Below the pieces are notes generated by a model that searched no databases, was not told the DNA's origin, and was given only the letters and a program-made list of their open reading frames with translations. Source: a bacterium (lineage in GTDB: Bacteria > Bacteroidota > Bacteroidia > B-17B0 > Aurantibacillaceae). Taken from it: a stretch of DNA of 64,000 nt. Shown piece after piece: positions 40,576-49,934 of this stretch. The stretch is from the NCBI GenBank assembly GCA_029945625.1, contig JAQSCW010000018.1, positions 124,001-188,000 of the forward strand, in the 5' to 3' direction. The position numbers and the translations under genes were made by a program. The first letter of the stretch is position 1. Each line of letters starts with the position of its first letter.

Positions 40576-42033
40576 ATGAAAACCATACTAATTGCTTCAT
40601 TCATTTTGTTTTGTTATTTTAATAAGGCGCAAGTGAATCTGGATTCCAATTTAACCGCGTGTTACGCCCTGAATGGCAATTGTTATGAGCCTATTTCCGG
40701 ATTTACCGGTACCATGGGTGCGGTGAGCGGCACTGCAAACAGGAATAATATTTTGAATACTGCTTTGGCATTTAATGGCTCTACTTTAAGCATAGTGAGT
40801 CTGCCGGGAGACACCTCTCTCAAATCAAAGTCCATGTCTGTTTCTCTTTGGGTAAAAGCGCTACCGGGATTTAATTACAACCCCTATTTACTTTTTACAA
40901 AAAATTCTGCGTCGGCCCTTCGTGCGGCCTACTCCCTCGGTGTTGTAAACACATCGGGAGGAATGCGATTCCGAATAAGAAAATGTAATGGCTATTTAAT
41001 GGATAGTCTTGACGCTACATATAGTACCTATGTAAATACGTGGTATCATGTGTGTTTTACCATGGACAATTCATCCATCAAACTTTACATCAATGGTCTA
41101 CTAAATAGTGCCAAAACAACAACGGTGCAGTTTGACTACGCTCCGGGCAAGAAGATTTGTCTTGGCGGCACTGATGAACCCGGCCCTAACCAGTCATTTG
41201 CAGGAGTCTTGGACAATGTGAGATTCTATAATCGGATTTTAAGTGCGGCGGAAGTGAATCAACTTTACCAAATTGATCCTTCCTGCGTTTCGACTTCCAT
41301 GAGTCCGGTGGCAGCATTTTCTGTTCCGGTGCTGGGACTTTGCGCGGGGCAAAAGGTGGTAATGGTGGATCAATCTTTAAACAATCCCGAAATCTGGATG
41401 TGGCAGTCACCCGGGGCGGTAATTTCTAATTCAAACGATGTGTTGCCTGCAATCACCTTTTCCGCTGCGGGAATTTATTCGGTAAGTCTGCACGTTTCTA
41501 ATAGTGTAGGCACAAATTCAGTTTCAAAATTAATCACTATTGGTAACGTTTCTACAGTCAGCGTAACAACACCCGGTACGTTAATGTGCAGAGGTACCAG
41601 TGTATATTTGAGGGCCAATGGGGCAAGCACATGCACCTGGAGCACCGGACAAACAGGTACAGTTATTTTGGTGGCCCCATTAACGACTACCACGTATTCT
41701 ATTAATGGCACCGATACGATTGGCTGTTTGTTTCAGAGCAAACTGATTCAAAAAGTGGCTATTGATTGTTGGTCAGTGCATGAAGAAGAAGGACTTGGTA
41801 GTCTCATAATATTTCCAAATCCCTTTAAGGAGAAATTTGAAATCGCCTCTAAGAATCAAAGCGAACTCTCTTTTCAAGTGTTTGATGTTTTAGGAAATCT
41901 CCTGATGGAACTAGATAACAAAGAAGAACAAAAAAATAGGAGTTGTGATTTGAGTTCTTTTTCGGATGGGATTTATTTTTTGAAAGTCACGGAGGGCACA
42001 AAAACCCGGACTTTTAAAATGGTAAAAAATTAG
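40576..42033 (+). CDS. Secreted LamG-PKD protein with T9SS type-A sorting domain (paralogue 2)
   Basis: This 485-residue protein shares the plan of the preceding gene: signal peptide, LamG domain (ACYALNGNCYEPISGFTG, WYHVCFTMDNSSIKLYINGLL, LDNVRFYNRILSAAEVNQLY), PKD domain, one Ig-like repeat instead of two, and a T9SS tail (LIIFPNPFKEKFEIAS, GIYFLKVTEG). Divergence is substantial, so the duplication is old. The start MKTILIASF was preferred over an ATG 9 nt earlier because it begins the signal peptide. The gene is convergent with rimO. Confidence 0.9.
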   Translation: MKTILIASFILFCYFNKAQVNLDSNLTACYALNGNCYEPISGFTGTMGAVSGTANRNNILNTALAFNGSTLSIVSLPGDTSLKSKSMSVSLWVKALPGFNYNPYLLFTKNSASALRAAYSLGVVNTSGGMRFRIRKCNGYLMDSLDATYSTYVNTWYHVCFTMDNSSIKLYINGLLNSAKTTTVQFDYAPGKKICLGGTDEPGPNQSFAGVLDNVRFYNRILSAAEVNQLYQIDPSCVSTSMSPVAAFSVPVLGLCAGQKVVMVDQSLNNPEIWMWQSPGAVISNSNDVLPAITFSAAGIYSVSLHVSNSVGTNSVSKLITIGNVSTVSVTTPGTLMCRGTSVYLRANGASTCTWSTGQTGTVILVAPLTTTTYSINGTDTIGCLFQSKLIQKVAIDCWSVHEEEGLGSLIIFPNPFKEKFEIASKNQSELSFQVFDVLGNLLMELDNKEEQKNRSCDLSSFSDGIYFLKVTEGTKTRTFKMVKN

Positions 42034-42065
42034 CAGGAATACGATTCGGGAAAATTCTCTCTGCT

Positions 42066-43379
42066 TTATACAAGAGTGGCATACAAATCGAAATCGTTTG
42101 CTTCATAGATGTTCACATTGGCAAAATCACCAATGCGCAGATAGGTGTCTTTATCGGCTTTCACCAATACTTCATTGTCAACATCAGGACTATCGAACTC
42201 CGTACGGCCAATATAAAAATCGTTTTCCTTTCTGTCCACCAAAATTTTGTACGTCTTTCCAATCTTCTCCTGATTGAGTTTAAATGAAATCTCTTGCTGA
42301 ATGGCCATTACGGCGTCGGCACGTTTCTTTTTTATTTTTTCAGAAACATCATCTTTCAATAAATGAGCATGTGTGTTTTCTTCGTGCGAGTAGGTAAAGA
42401 TGCCAAGTCTTTCAAATTTTGTTTCTTCCACCCAACGCAGCATTTCTTCGTGGTCTTTTTCAGTTTCACCCGGATAACCTGCAATCAGTGTTGTTCGCAG
42501 TGCGATGCCCGGAACTTTTTCACGAATCTGATTAACAACATCTATCGTTTTTTGTTTAGTAATACCTCGCCGCATACTCTCCAGCATTTTATCGCTAATG
42601 TGTTGAAGCGGCATATCCAGATACTTGGCGACGTTCTTTTTAGCATTCATCACATCCATTACTTCCATCGGGAAGCCACTTGGAAACGCATAATGCAGGC
42701 GGATCCAATCGATCCCTTCCACATCACTCAATTGATCGACGAGGGATGCCAATTCACGTTTTTTGTAAATATCGAGTCCGTAATAGGTAAGATCCTGAGC
42801 AATTAAAAGAAGTTCTTTAGTGCCTTTTGCCGCAAGCGTTTTTGCCCTTGTAAGTAATTCTTCGATAGGTACGCTGATGTGTTTTCCGCGCATTAGAGGG
42901 ATAGCGCAAAAACTGCAGGGGCGATCGCACCCTTCGCTGATTTTAAAATAGGCATAATGTTGAGGAGTGGTTAATAAACGTTCTCCCACCAATTCATGTT
43001 TATAATTTGCCTTAAGTGTCTTTAAGAGTTTTGGCAGATCACGGGTTCCAAAATAAGCATCTACTTCGGGAATTTCTTTTTCGAGATCCGCTTTATAACG
43101 TTCGCTGAGGCAACCCGTCACATAAAGCTTTTCCACAGCACCTACTTTTTTTGCTTCTACGTACCGTAAAATGGTATCAATACTTTCTTGTTTGGCATTA
43201 TCCACAAAACCGCAGGTATTAATGATCACGATTTGGTGGTCGTCGCCGCTGCCTTCATGCTCCACGTCAAATTTATTGGCTTTGAGCTGCCCCATGAGCA
43301 CTTCACTGTCTACAAGATTCTTGCTACAGCCCAGCGTGACCACATTTACTTTGTTTTTTTTAAGCGTTTTGGTTTTCAT
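42066..43379 (-). CDS. rimO: Ribosomal protein S12 methylthiotransferase
   Basis: This 437-residue radical SAM enzyme methylthiolates Asp of ribosomal protein S12. The N-terminal UPF0004 domain holds C18 (TLGCSKN), C56 (NTCGFV) and C90 (TGCLS) for one cluster. The radical SAM motif is C151-DRP-C155-SF-C158. The spelling CDRPCSFCAIPLMRGKH and the lack of a MiaB-type N-terminus favour RimO over MiaB. A C-terminal TRAM domain follows (GKTYKILVDRKEND onward). It has its own short-leader promoter. Confidence 0.94.
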   Translation of the reverse strand: MKTKTLKKNKVNVVTLGCSKNLVDSEVLMGQLKANKFDVEHEGSGDDHQIVIINTCGFVDNAKQESIDTILRYVEAKKVGAVEKLYVTGCLSERYKADLEKEIPEVDAYFGTRDLPKLLKTLKANYKHELVGERLLTTPQHYAYFKISEGCDRPCSFCAIPLMRGKHISVPIEELLTRAKTLAAKGTKELLLIAQDLTYYGLDIYKKRELASLVDQLSDVEGIDWIRLHYAFPSGFPMEVMDVMNAKKNVAKYLDMPLQHISDKMLESMRRGITKQKTIDVVNQIREKVPGIALRTTLIAGYPGETEKDHEEMLRWVEETKFERLGIFTYSHEENTHAHLLKDDVSEKIKKKRADAVMAIQQEISFKLNQEKIGKTYKILVDRKENDFYIGRTEFDSPDVDNEVLVKADKDTYLRIGDFANVNIYEANDFDLYATLV

Positions 43380-43389
43380 TATCGAAGGG

Positions 43390-43397
43390 CAAAGATA
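43390..43397 (-). promoter_or_regulatory. Bacteroidota -7 element for rimO
   Basis: The minus strand reads TATCTTTG, a full match, 10 nt before the rimO start. Confidence 0.5.
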
Positions 43398-43507
43398 CGG
43401 TTTTATTTACACCTGCCGGGGTTCCAGTTACCGGGAAGTGGAACTTAAACTTGCCGACACATGAAAAATGTCATATCCCCCAAGGGGTATTAAAACCACA
43501 AAATGTG

Positions 43508-43515
43508 TATTTTTG
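43508..43515 (+). promoter_or_regulatory. Bacteroidota -7 element for the potassium channel gene
   Basis: TATTTTTG, a full match, lies 5 nt before ATG 43521. It overlaps an earlier in-frame ATG at 43503, which argues for the downstream start and a leaderless transcript. Confidence 0.5.
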
Positions 43516-43520
43516 ATGGT

Positions 43521-44576
43521 ATGTGGCACATGATCATGGGACATCGTTTATTTGTTCATTTGAGAACATTCCTTTCCGATTATTTTCGATTTCTAATCCC
43601 GCTCCTCATCGTTACCGGCCTTATGATTATTGGCACGGTGGGCTATATGCGCATCGACAATTACAGTTTGTTCGATGCTTTTTACATGACGGTGATCACC
43701 ATTGGCACGGTGGGGTACGGCGAGGTACATCCCCTCTCGGAAGCGGGCAGAATCTTTACTTCATTTTTAATTATAACCAGTTTTGCTACCTTTGCCTTTG
43801 CCATTACCAGTATCTCAAAATTTGTGGTGGATGGGGAGTTAAATCAACTTTTTAAAAAACGACAATTGAACGCCACCCTCGATAAACTCAAAAATCATGT
43901 CATTATTTGTGGCTTCGGTCGCAATGGAAGACAAGCAGCGCAGGTACTGAAGGCCTATAACAAGAGTTATGTGGTGATCGAGCGTGAAGGGGAAAGTTCA
44001 GAAAGTATCGGCGAACAAGCATTAAGTTTGATAATAAAGGGCGATGCCACGCAGGATGAGATGCTGATTAAAGCGGGAATTCATAGAGCAAAGGCACTCA
44101 TCACCACACTTCCTTCCGATTCGGCTAATTTATTTATTGTGTTAACTGCAAGAAATTTGAATGCGGGCCTCTTAATCATTTCGCGGGCAAGCGACGATAG
44201 TAGTGATAAGAAATTAAAAATTGCCGGCGCAAATAATGTGATCATGCCCGATAAAGTAGGAGGCGCTCATATGGCGAGTTTGGTAACACGGCCTGACGTG
44301 ATGGAGTTTCTTGATTTTATTACTATGCACAATAAAAGTGCCGTGAATCTGGAGGAGATCTCCTTCAAAAAGATTGCGGAAAATTGGAAAGACAAAACTC
44401 TGGGAGATATAGCAAAACTGAACGTAAGCGGCGCCAATATTGTGGGTTATAAGTCGGCTGAAGGAGACTTTGCTTTGAATCCAAACCCCGAAATAGTGCT
44501 ACGACAGAACTCGAAATTGTTTGTACTTGGCAATCAGGAACAAGTAAAACAACTCAAACTAATTTTGCAGTTGTAA
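43521..44576 (+). CDS. Potassium channel with RCK (TrkA-N/TrkA-C) regulatory domain
   Basis: This protein of about 351 residues has two membrane segments flanking a pore helix and selectivity filter TIGTVGYGE (near residue 60), the two-TM Kch/MthK layout. A cytoplasmic RCK domain follows: NHVIICGFGRNGRQAAQVL is the Rossmann start, KGDATQDEMLIKAGI the acidic loop, and DFALNPNPEIVLRQNSKLFVLG the TrkA-C part. It should be a tetrameric inner-membrane potassium channel gated by ligand binding to RCK. Several ATGs are close together (43521, 43530, 43536); 43521 is the first after the promoter element. Confidence 0.9.
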   Translation: MWHMIMGHRLFVHLRTFLSDYFRFLIPLLIVTGLMIIGTVGYMRIDNYSLFDAFYMTVITIGTVGYGEVHPLSEAGRIFTSFLIITSFATFAFAITSISKFVVDGELNQLFKKRQLNATLDKLKNHVIICGFGRNGRQAAQVLKAYNKSYVVIEREGESSESIGEQALSLIIKGDATQDEMLIKAGIHRAKALITTLPSDSANLFIVLTARNLNAGLLIISRASDDSSDKKLKIAGANNVIMPDKVGGAHMASLVTRPDVMEFLDFITMHNKSAVNLEEISFKKIAENWKDKTLGDIAKLNVSGANIVGYKSAEGDFALNPNPEIVLRQNSKLFVLGNQEQVKQLKLILQL

Positions 44577-44594
44577 CTTCCGATTCCATTGGCC

Positions 44595-44632
44595 GCTGAT
44601 TACACAGATTGCGCAGATTTTTCAGATTATTG
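44595..44632. repeat. CAGATT-type periodic intergenic repeat
   Basis: The tract contains CTGATTACACAGATTGCGC and TTTTTCAGATTATT, the same word family as at 186-215. It lies between the channel gene and a T9SS cargo gene. Confidence 0.55.
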
Positions 44633-44744
44633 AGGCATCTACATTTGATCACGGCATGGTTATCATTTTATTATTAATTAGCCGTCCTTTAATGGTTCCA
44701 CAACTGTATGAGTAATATCAGTTTAAGGCCAGTATATTTTTCGT

Positions 44745-44752
44745 TACATTTG
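44745..44752 (+). promoter_or_regulatory. Bacteroidota -7 element for the T9SS cargo at 44771
   Basis: TACATTTG, a full TAnnTTTG match, ends 18 nt before the chosen ATG and supports that start over an ATG at 44708. Confidence 0.5.
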
Positions 44753-44770
44753 ATAAAGAAGATAAAAATC

Positions 44771-46471
44771 ATGGTAGCCTTTCTCCGCTTTATTTTTTTC
44801 TTCACCCTTGTACAGGTTGTTAGGGGTCAGACGTTCAACTATGCCGGGCATGATGCTGTGGAAAAGACCTTTAATCTGACCGGGATTAATTCAAGATCAT
44901 ATTATATGATTAAAACGACTGGGATACCCAGTTGTTGTTCAGATGGAATTGCTCTTGTGGGCAGAATGGAGGATGGGTCGGAGTTTTTTCGAACTTATAT
45001 TACGGGAGATCCCTACACGAATTATGCGGGTGTTTGTATAACATCGCAAAAGAATCTTCTGGCTTATGGAGGTACGATTATGAGTGGCTGCGATTATGGT
45101 CGTGCACATTTCAGGGTATGCACAATTGATACTTTGGGAATTACCAAGTGGTCGTTCACAACATTTAAAAAGGTTGACCAGATCTTACCTCGTACAAACA
45201 GTACTTTTTTTATGCTTGCTACGGATTCGCTTTATCGCTTTAATCACCTCGGGACGTTATTGAGCAAACTACCTACGGGTTTGGGTGGGACAATTTCCGG
45301 AGCCGCCCTTCTAAACAATGGTAATATTTTGATTAGTTTTATGGCATCCGGCATTCCCAGGTTCAGGATCATTGACAGTACATGTGCGATCCTCCTTGAC
45401 AATCCAGTTACCGCTAATGTGAACAACTTGTTGCAGACTCCGGGTGGGTCTATCTATGGACTATCGGGCGGATGTTTACAAAAATATTCGCCTTCCTTAA
45501 ATCTACTATGTACTACCGCTACGGTCTTACCTGTTTCCTACGCAGTTTCAGCCTTTTTTTTCAGAAACGATTCCTTATTTGCGGCAGGGCAGGATGTGCT
45601 TCTTAAGCCTTCTTATTTGTTGTTCAATAATTCTCTCAATCTCCTCAACCAGTCTCTATCAAATCTGGAGAGTTTTAATTGTACCGGAATTTATGTGAGT
45701 AAAAAGAATGTTGTGAAAATAGTGGCATGGGGCTCAAACACGAGTTTCAGACACATTTATTCGGGTTATTTTCATACAACGATCGCAGGGACTTTAAATG
45801 GAAGAAAGGATGTGGGTGTGATCAGGGTGGTTGTCACCGGGGATTCTTTGTACAGCTCCACTGTATGGGGAAACAAAGTTTTTGGCGGAATTGCTACGGC
45901 TAATGTTACTGTAAAAAATTTCGGGAGCGATACTATAAATAATTTTAGATTGAATTATGTTTCATTTACCGGTGGCACCTCATTTTGTCTTCTTGGACTT
46001 TGCAAGCGCTACGAGCGTAAAATAGCTCCCGGTGATAGTGTTACTGTGGCAACCGGAACTTTTAACATTCAACAATTCAATTCAAGCGCCTTAAATCCGG
46101 ATGGGACCGTTAACCTGTCTTTCTGCCTAAGTACCACCGTGCCTGATGCAGAAAATGACATAGACATAACTAATGATGCAGCTTGTGGGGGAGTTATTAA
46201 TGAGGCATTGGGACTGAAGGAAGAGAGTAATTCTTTTTCCGATCTCAAGGTTTTTCCGAACCCCTCAAGCGGTACTCTCACAATCACAAATGACAAAATA
46301 ATTAACGCTATTCAAATTTTTGATGTTTGCGGCAGATTACAAAAGAACTTTGTTCCTAATGATCAGAGGATTGAGATTAATAACTGCGAACTTCAAAATG
46401 GACTTTATTTCATCAAGATCATTACCGAAAAGGGCACCGCGTCTCGAAAAGTCGTCTTTACAGCTGAATAG
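44771..46471 (+). CDS. Secreted protein with T9SS type-A sorting domain
   Basis: This 566-residue protein has a signal peptide (VAFLRFIFFFTLVQVVRGQ). The N-terminal two thirds have short repeated strands with GD/GS turns, perhaps a beta propeller (GIALVGRMEDGSEFF, NLLAYGGTIMSGCDYG, FFMLATDSLYRFNHLG). A middle domain with paired cysteines (FCLLGLCKRYERKIAPGDSVTV) looks like a CARDB/Ig-type fold. The T9SS type-A tail is LKVFPNPSSGTLTITND, ending GLYFIKIITEKGTASRKVV. Its function outside the cell is unknown. Confidence 0.85.
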   Translation: MVAFLRFIFFFTLVQVVRGQTFNYAGHDAVEKTFNLTGINSRSYYMIKTTGIPSCCSDGIALVGRMEDGSEFFRTYITGDPYTNYAGVCITSQKNLLAYGGTIMSGCDYGRAHFRVCTIDTLGITKWSFTTFKKVDQILPRTNSTFFMLATDSLYRFNHLGTLLSKLPTGLGGTISGAALLNNGNILISFMASGIPRFRIIDSTCAILLDNPVTANVNNLLQTPGGSIYGLSGGCLQKYSPSLNLLCTTATVLPVSYAVSAFFFRNDSLFAAGQDVLLKPSYLLFNNSLNLLNQSLSNLESFNCTGIYVSKKNVVKIVAWGSNTSFRHIYSGYFHTTIAGTLNGRKDVGVIRVVVTGDSLYSSTVWGNKVFGGIATANVTVKNFGSDTINNFRLNYVSFTGGTSFCLLGLCKRYERKIAPGDSVTVATGTFNIQQFNSSALNPDGTVNLSFCLSTTVPDAENDIDITNDAACGGVINEALGLKEESNSFSDLKVFPNPSSGTLTITNDKIINAIQIFDVCGRLQKNFVPNDQRIEINNCELQNGLYFIKIITEKGTASRKVVFTAE

Positions 46472-46541
46472 CCGGTTTTGCAGAAATTTCATTCCAATCG
46501 AAATTCACAAGATCCAGATTCTTTGACGTCCTCTTTCTCCT

Positions 46542-46690
46542 TTCTGTGTAATCCGCGAAATCTGCGGCAATTCTTATCAATTGTTGTCTTCGCGCAGACT
46601 CAGCTCAATAGCACAAACTCCGTACAATACTCTATCGGTTTTCTGAATTATCTGCGAAATCCGTGAAATCTGCGTCAATTCGTGTCTCTT
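46542..46690. repeat. Two blocks of CAGATT-type periodic repeat
   Basis: Block one (46542-46574) reads CTGTGTAATCCGCGAAATCT. Block two (46641-46690) reads ATCTGCGAAATCCGTGAAATC. Both are in the inverse orientation relative to 44595-44632. They fill the convergent spacer between the T9SS gene and priA. Confidence 0.55.
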
Positions 46691-46696
46691 AATATC

Positions 46697-49201
46697 TTAT
46701 ACCGGATCCACATCAATTGAAATACGATACCTCCAATTCTTAAAATTATTCTGAAGATCATTCAAAGACGTAAAGATGATCTGTCGTAACTCTTGACTGG
46801 ATTGCTGTTTGGGTGTTTTAATTAGAATGCGTTTGTAGAACTGATTTTTTATTTTCGAAATCAGCGGAAATTCAGGACCCAGTAAATTATCGTGAAAGGC
46901 CGGTTTTAGTAAGGTAAATAGTTCATGCGAGAGGTGATTTACTTCGTTTATATCTTTTGAGATCACATTGATTTCAAACAGACGTGAAAATGGCGGGTAA
47001 TTAAATTGTTTACGTTCTGCCAGAGTATCTTCAAAAAAGCCGAGATAATTGTTTGCTTTTAGAAACCCAATTACTTTGTGATCGGTTTGTGTGGTTTGAA
47101 TAAAGACCTTCCCGATTTCGCTGCTGCGACCTGCACGCCCCCGAACCTGCGTGAGCATTTGAAAGGCTTTTTCAAAAGAACGGAAATCGGGAAAATTGAG
47201 TAAGGAGTCTGCATTCAACACTCCCACCACACTCACATTATTAAAATCCAGACCTTTGGTTACCATTTGGGTGCCTATCAATATATCAATCTGACCGGTC
47301 TCAAAATCATCGATCAATTGTTTGTAGGCGTATTTGCTTCGGGTGCTGTCGAGGTCCATGCGTGCAATTTTTGCTTTTGGAAACAAGATCTCAATGTCCT
47401 CTTCAATTTTTTCGGTGCCCATTCCCTTGTAATGAAGTTGGTTGCTGCCACACGCAGAACACACCTTGGGGGGTGTCACCGAGTAGCCGCAGTAGTGACA
47501 TACTAATTTTTGCTGATGTTTATGGTAGATCAAGGATACGTCGCACTGCACACAGTGAGGCACATGGCCACATTGTTTACATTCGGTATAAGGGGCAAAA
47601 CCTCTTCGGTTCTGAAATAATATAATTTGTTCTTTTTTGTAAAGAGCCTTTTCTATCGCATTAAAAAGCGGGGGTGTTAAGGAGGCCTTCATTTGGTTGG
47701 AGGTCTCGTAATGATTCACATCACAAATTTCAAGAGCGGTTCCTCCACCCACAACAAATTGATTTTCGAGATTTACCAGTGCATATTTTCCTTGCTTTGC
47801 ATTATAATAACTTTCAACTGAAGGGGTGGCACTGCCCAGCAATACCTGCGCTTTGTGCAGAGAGGCCAGGTATAGCGCGGCATCTCGGGCATGATACCGC
47901 GGTGAGGGATCGTATTGTTTAAAGGAATTATCGTGTTCTTCGTCAACAATTACCAGACCTAAATTTGAGAATGGAAGAAAGAGACAAGAGCGCGCACCTA
48001 AAATGATCTTATAGGTATGTTGTTCAGTATGCCCATTCACCGTCGAGTTTTTGGAGCCCAGAACGTTATTCCAGATCTCCACGCGTTCGTTTTCACTAAA
48101 TCGAGAATGATACACCCCTACTATTTCACCGAACACCGCTCGCAACCGTGTGATCAGCTGAGTAGTGAGGGCTATTTCGGGAATGAGGAACAAAATCTGC
48201 TTGCCCTCCAGCAAAGTATCTTTAATGAGTTGAATGTATACTTCCGTTTTCCCGCTGCCGGTGACCCCATGTAACAGAACAGTTTTGTTTTGCGCAAAAC
48301 TTTCACGCACCTTAGCATACACGGATTCCTGTTGTATGCTTAACTTCTTAATGAGGTCCTTGCTTTTTTCATATAAGAGCCGACCTATCTCAAAGTGTTC
48401 TTCCAAAAGGATCTGTTTCTTCACCAGTGCTGCAATGGCGGCGGTATCACACTTTTTGAGTAGTTCACTTTTCCTGATCCAGCCGCTCGAATCAGTTTTC
48501 GACTTCGTTAAATGCAAAAAATAAAGGAGAGCTTCGGCCTGTTTAAATGATTTTTTTTCAAGGACACTAAGTGTTTCTTTTAATTTTGATTCCGTTTCAA
48601 GATCAGGACTGAGTTTGTAGAAGGCCTGTAATTTTGGTTTGTATTTGTCTTTTACATCTTCATACACCACAATGGCTCCTTTTTTGAGCAGGGTGTTTAC
48701 CGGCTTTTGAACGGCTTTAATTTTAAGCAGCGCGGCCAAATCTACAAACGTGAGTGCCGAACTTATCTGCAGCGCATCCAAAATAGTATGTTCTTTTGCA
48801 GAAAAATCAGTGTGATCACTTTGCTCCAGATCGAAGTCGGGATTTAGCTGAATGTGAGAGGTGCTGCTCAGTTTCAGTCCCGATGGCAAGGCCGAATTCA
48901 TCACATCGCCGGGATTGGCGCAATAATAAAAACTGATCCAATCCCAAAATTTTAATTGCAAGTCATTTACTATGGGTTTGTCATCGAGAATGGCTTCCAG
49001 GTACTTTGCCTCGTAGTTTTTTGGAGCGAGTTCGTGGATGTGGTAAATGATGCCGGTATAGATTTTTGATTTACCAAATTCTACCAGTACACGTTTGCCA
49101 CGCACCACTTCTTCGTTCAAATCAAGCGGCACCCGGTACGTGTATTTATTGGGTACACCTAAAGGAACGATGACATCGACAAATAAAGTTGAGCGGGACA
49201 T
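46697..49201 (-). CDS. priA: Primosomal helicase PriA
   Basis: This 834-residue replication-restart helicase has the N-terminal DNA-binding domain (FVDVIVPLGVPNKYTYRVP), Walker A GVTGSGKTEVYIQ, Walker B DEEHD, and a zinc-binding insert with eight cysteines (CKQCGHVPHCVQCD, then CHYCGYSVTPPKVCSACGS). Helicase motifs V-VI are QMVTKGLDF and TQVRGRAGR. The start at 49201 shares a base with the stop of the ZIP gene (TAATG), and MSRSTLFVDVIV begins the conserved domain, so the ATG further upstream at 49234 was rejected. It is the third gene of methyltransferase-ZIP-priA. Confidence 0.96.
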   Translation of the reverse strand: MSRSTLFVDVIVPLGVPNKYTYRVPLDLNEEVVRGKRVLVEFGKSKIYTGIIYHIHELAPKNYEAKYLEAILDDKPIVNDLQLKFWDWISFYYCANPGDVMNSALPSGLKLSSTSHIQLNPDFDLEQSDHTDFSAKEHTILDALQISSALTFVDLAALLKIKAVQKPVNTLLKKGAIVVYEDVKDKYKPKLQAFYKLSPDLETESKLKETLSVLEKKSFKQAEALLYFLHLTKSKTDSSGWIRKSELLKKCDTAAIAALVKKQILLEEHFEIGRLLYEKSKDLIKKLSIQQESVYAKVRESFAQNKTVLLHGVTGSGKTEVYIQLIKDTLLEGKQILFLIPEIALTTQLITRLRAVFGEIVGVYHSRFSENERVEIWNNVLGSKNSTVNGHTEQHTYKIILGARSCLFLPFSNLGLVIVDEEHDNSFKQYDPSPRYHARDAALYLASLHKAQVLLGSATPSVESYYNAKQGKYALVNLENQFVVGGGTALEICDVNHYETSNQMKASLTPPLFNAIEKALYKKEQIILFQNRRGFAPYTECKQCGHVPHCVQCDVSLIYHKHQQKLVCHYCGYSVTPPKVCSACGSNQLHYKGMGTEKIEEDIEILFPKAKIARMDLDSTRSKYAYKQLIDDFETGQIDILIGTQMVTKGLDFNNVSVVGVLNADSLLNFPDFRSFEKAFQMLTQVRGRAGRSSEIGKVFIQTTQTDHKVIGFLKANNYLGFFEDTLAERKQFNYPPFSRLFEINVISKDINEVNHLSHELFTLLKPAFHDNLLGPEFPLISKIKNQFYKRILIKTPKQQSSQELRQIIFTSLNDLQNNFKNWRYRISIDVDPV

Positions 49202-49932
49202 TAACTGACAAAATACGCTAAAATAATACCACAAGCCATCACCAGCACTTTACTAACATTGTATTTATGTTGTTCGCTGGTTTCAAACAAAATGGCAGTG
49301 GAAATATGAAGAAAGATCCCAATTACCAAGGCGAAGGCAGCCTGACTGTAGATCTCATAATTATGGAGTCCAAAGGCCTGCAACACAAAACTGCTGAGAT
49401 AACCCACGGGAGTCATCACGCTGAATAAAAAAAGCAGGAACCAGTTCTTTGTTTTGTTCGAACTGTGCTCTTTTAACAGCGAAACAAAGGCGATGGTGAT
49501 GGGGAGGTTATGAATTCCCAAACCTAAAATGAGTTGATAGTTTACGTGAGAATCGTGAAGGGCATTTGGATCATAAATAGGTAAACCCTCCAGGAAAGAA
49601 TGAAGCAGTAAGCCTATGATGATGCCGTTGGGAAGCTGTGTGTGACAATCGTTGCTATGCAGATGCACGTGGCCGTGTTCAATTCCTGCACTAAATGTAT
49701 CGATCACCAATTGCATACAAAACCCCAGCACAATAAACAAACCTACTAATTTGATATGTTCACTTTGAAAGGCTTCGGGCAACATGTGAATGATTGAAAT
49801 GGCAAACAGATATCCGGCACTAAAGGCCAGAATCAAACGAAGACGCGCTTGTGCGATTTTAAGACTAAACGCAAGAAGTCCGGTGAGGAGAATGGGGGCT
49901 GCAAGCGAAAATATGGCGAGAATAGAATTCAC
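49201..49932 (-). CDS. ZIP-family metal transporter
   Basis: This 243-residue inner-membrane protein has about eight membrane segments. HSFLEGLP in TM4 and GLGIHNLP in TM5 carry the metal-binding His/Glu residues typical of ZIP proteins. A histidine-rich loop (HGHVHLHSNDCH) lies between TM3 and TM4 and probably binds metal. Zinc or another divalent metal is likely, uptake by family. It is tightly packed: 2 nt after the methyltransferase and overlapping priA. Confidence 0.88.
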   Translation of the reverse strand: MNSILAIFSLAAPILLTGLLAFSLKIAQARLRLILAFSAGYLFAISIIHMLPEAFQSEHIKLVGLFIVLGFCMQLVIDTFSAGIEHGHVHLHSNDCHTQLPNGIIIGLLLHSFLEGLPIYDPNALHDSHVNYQLILGLGIHNLPITIAFVSLLKEHSSNKTKNWFLLFLFSVMTPVGYLSSFVLQAFGLHNYEIYSQAAFALVIGIFLHISTAILFETSEQHKYNVSKVLVMACGIILAYFVS

Positions 49933-49934
49933 AA

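Noticed and set aside
42363-42806. 147-codon plus-strand frame
   Set aside because: It is antisense to rimO, whose motifs are complete; no start signal or family supports it.
43470-43495. CCCCC/GGGG hairpin between rimO and the potassium channel
   Set aside because: The stem is short with mismatches and the genes are divergent there, so a terminator is not expected.
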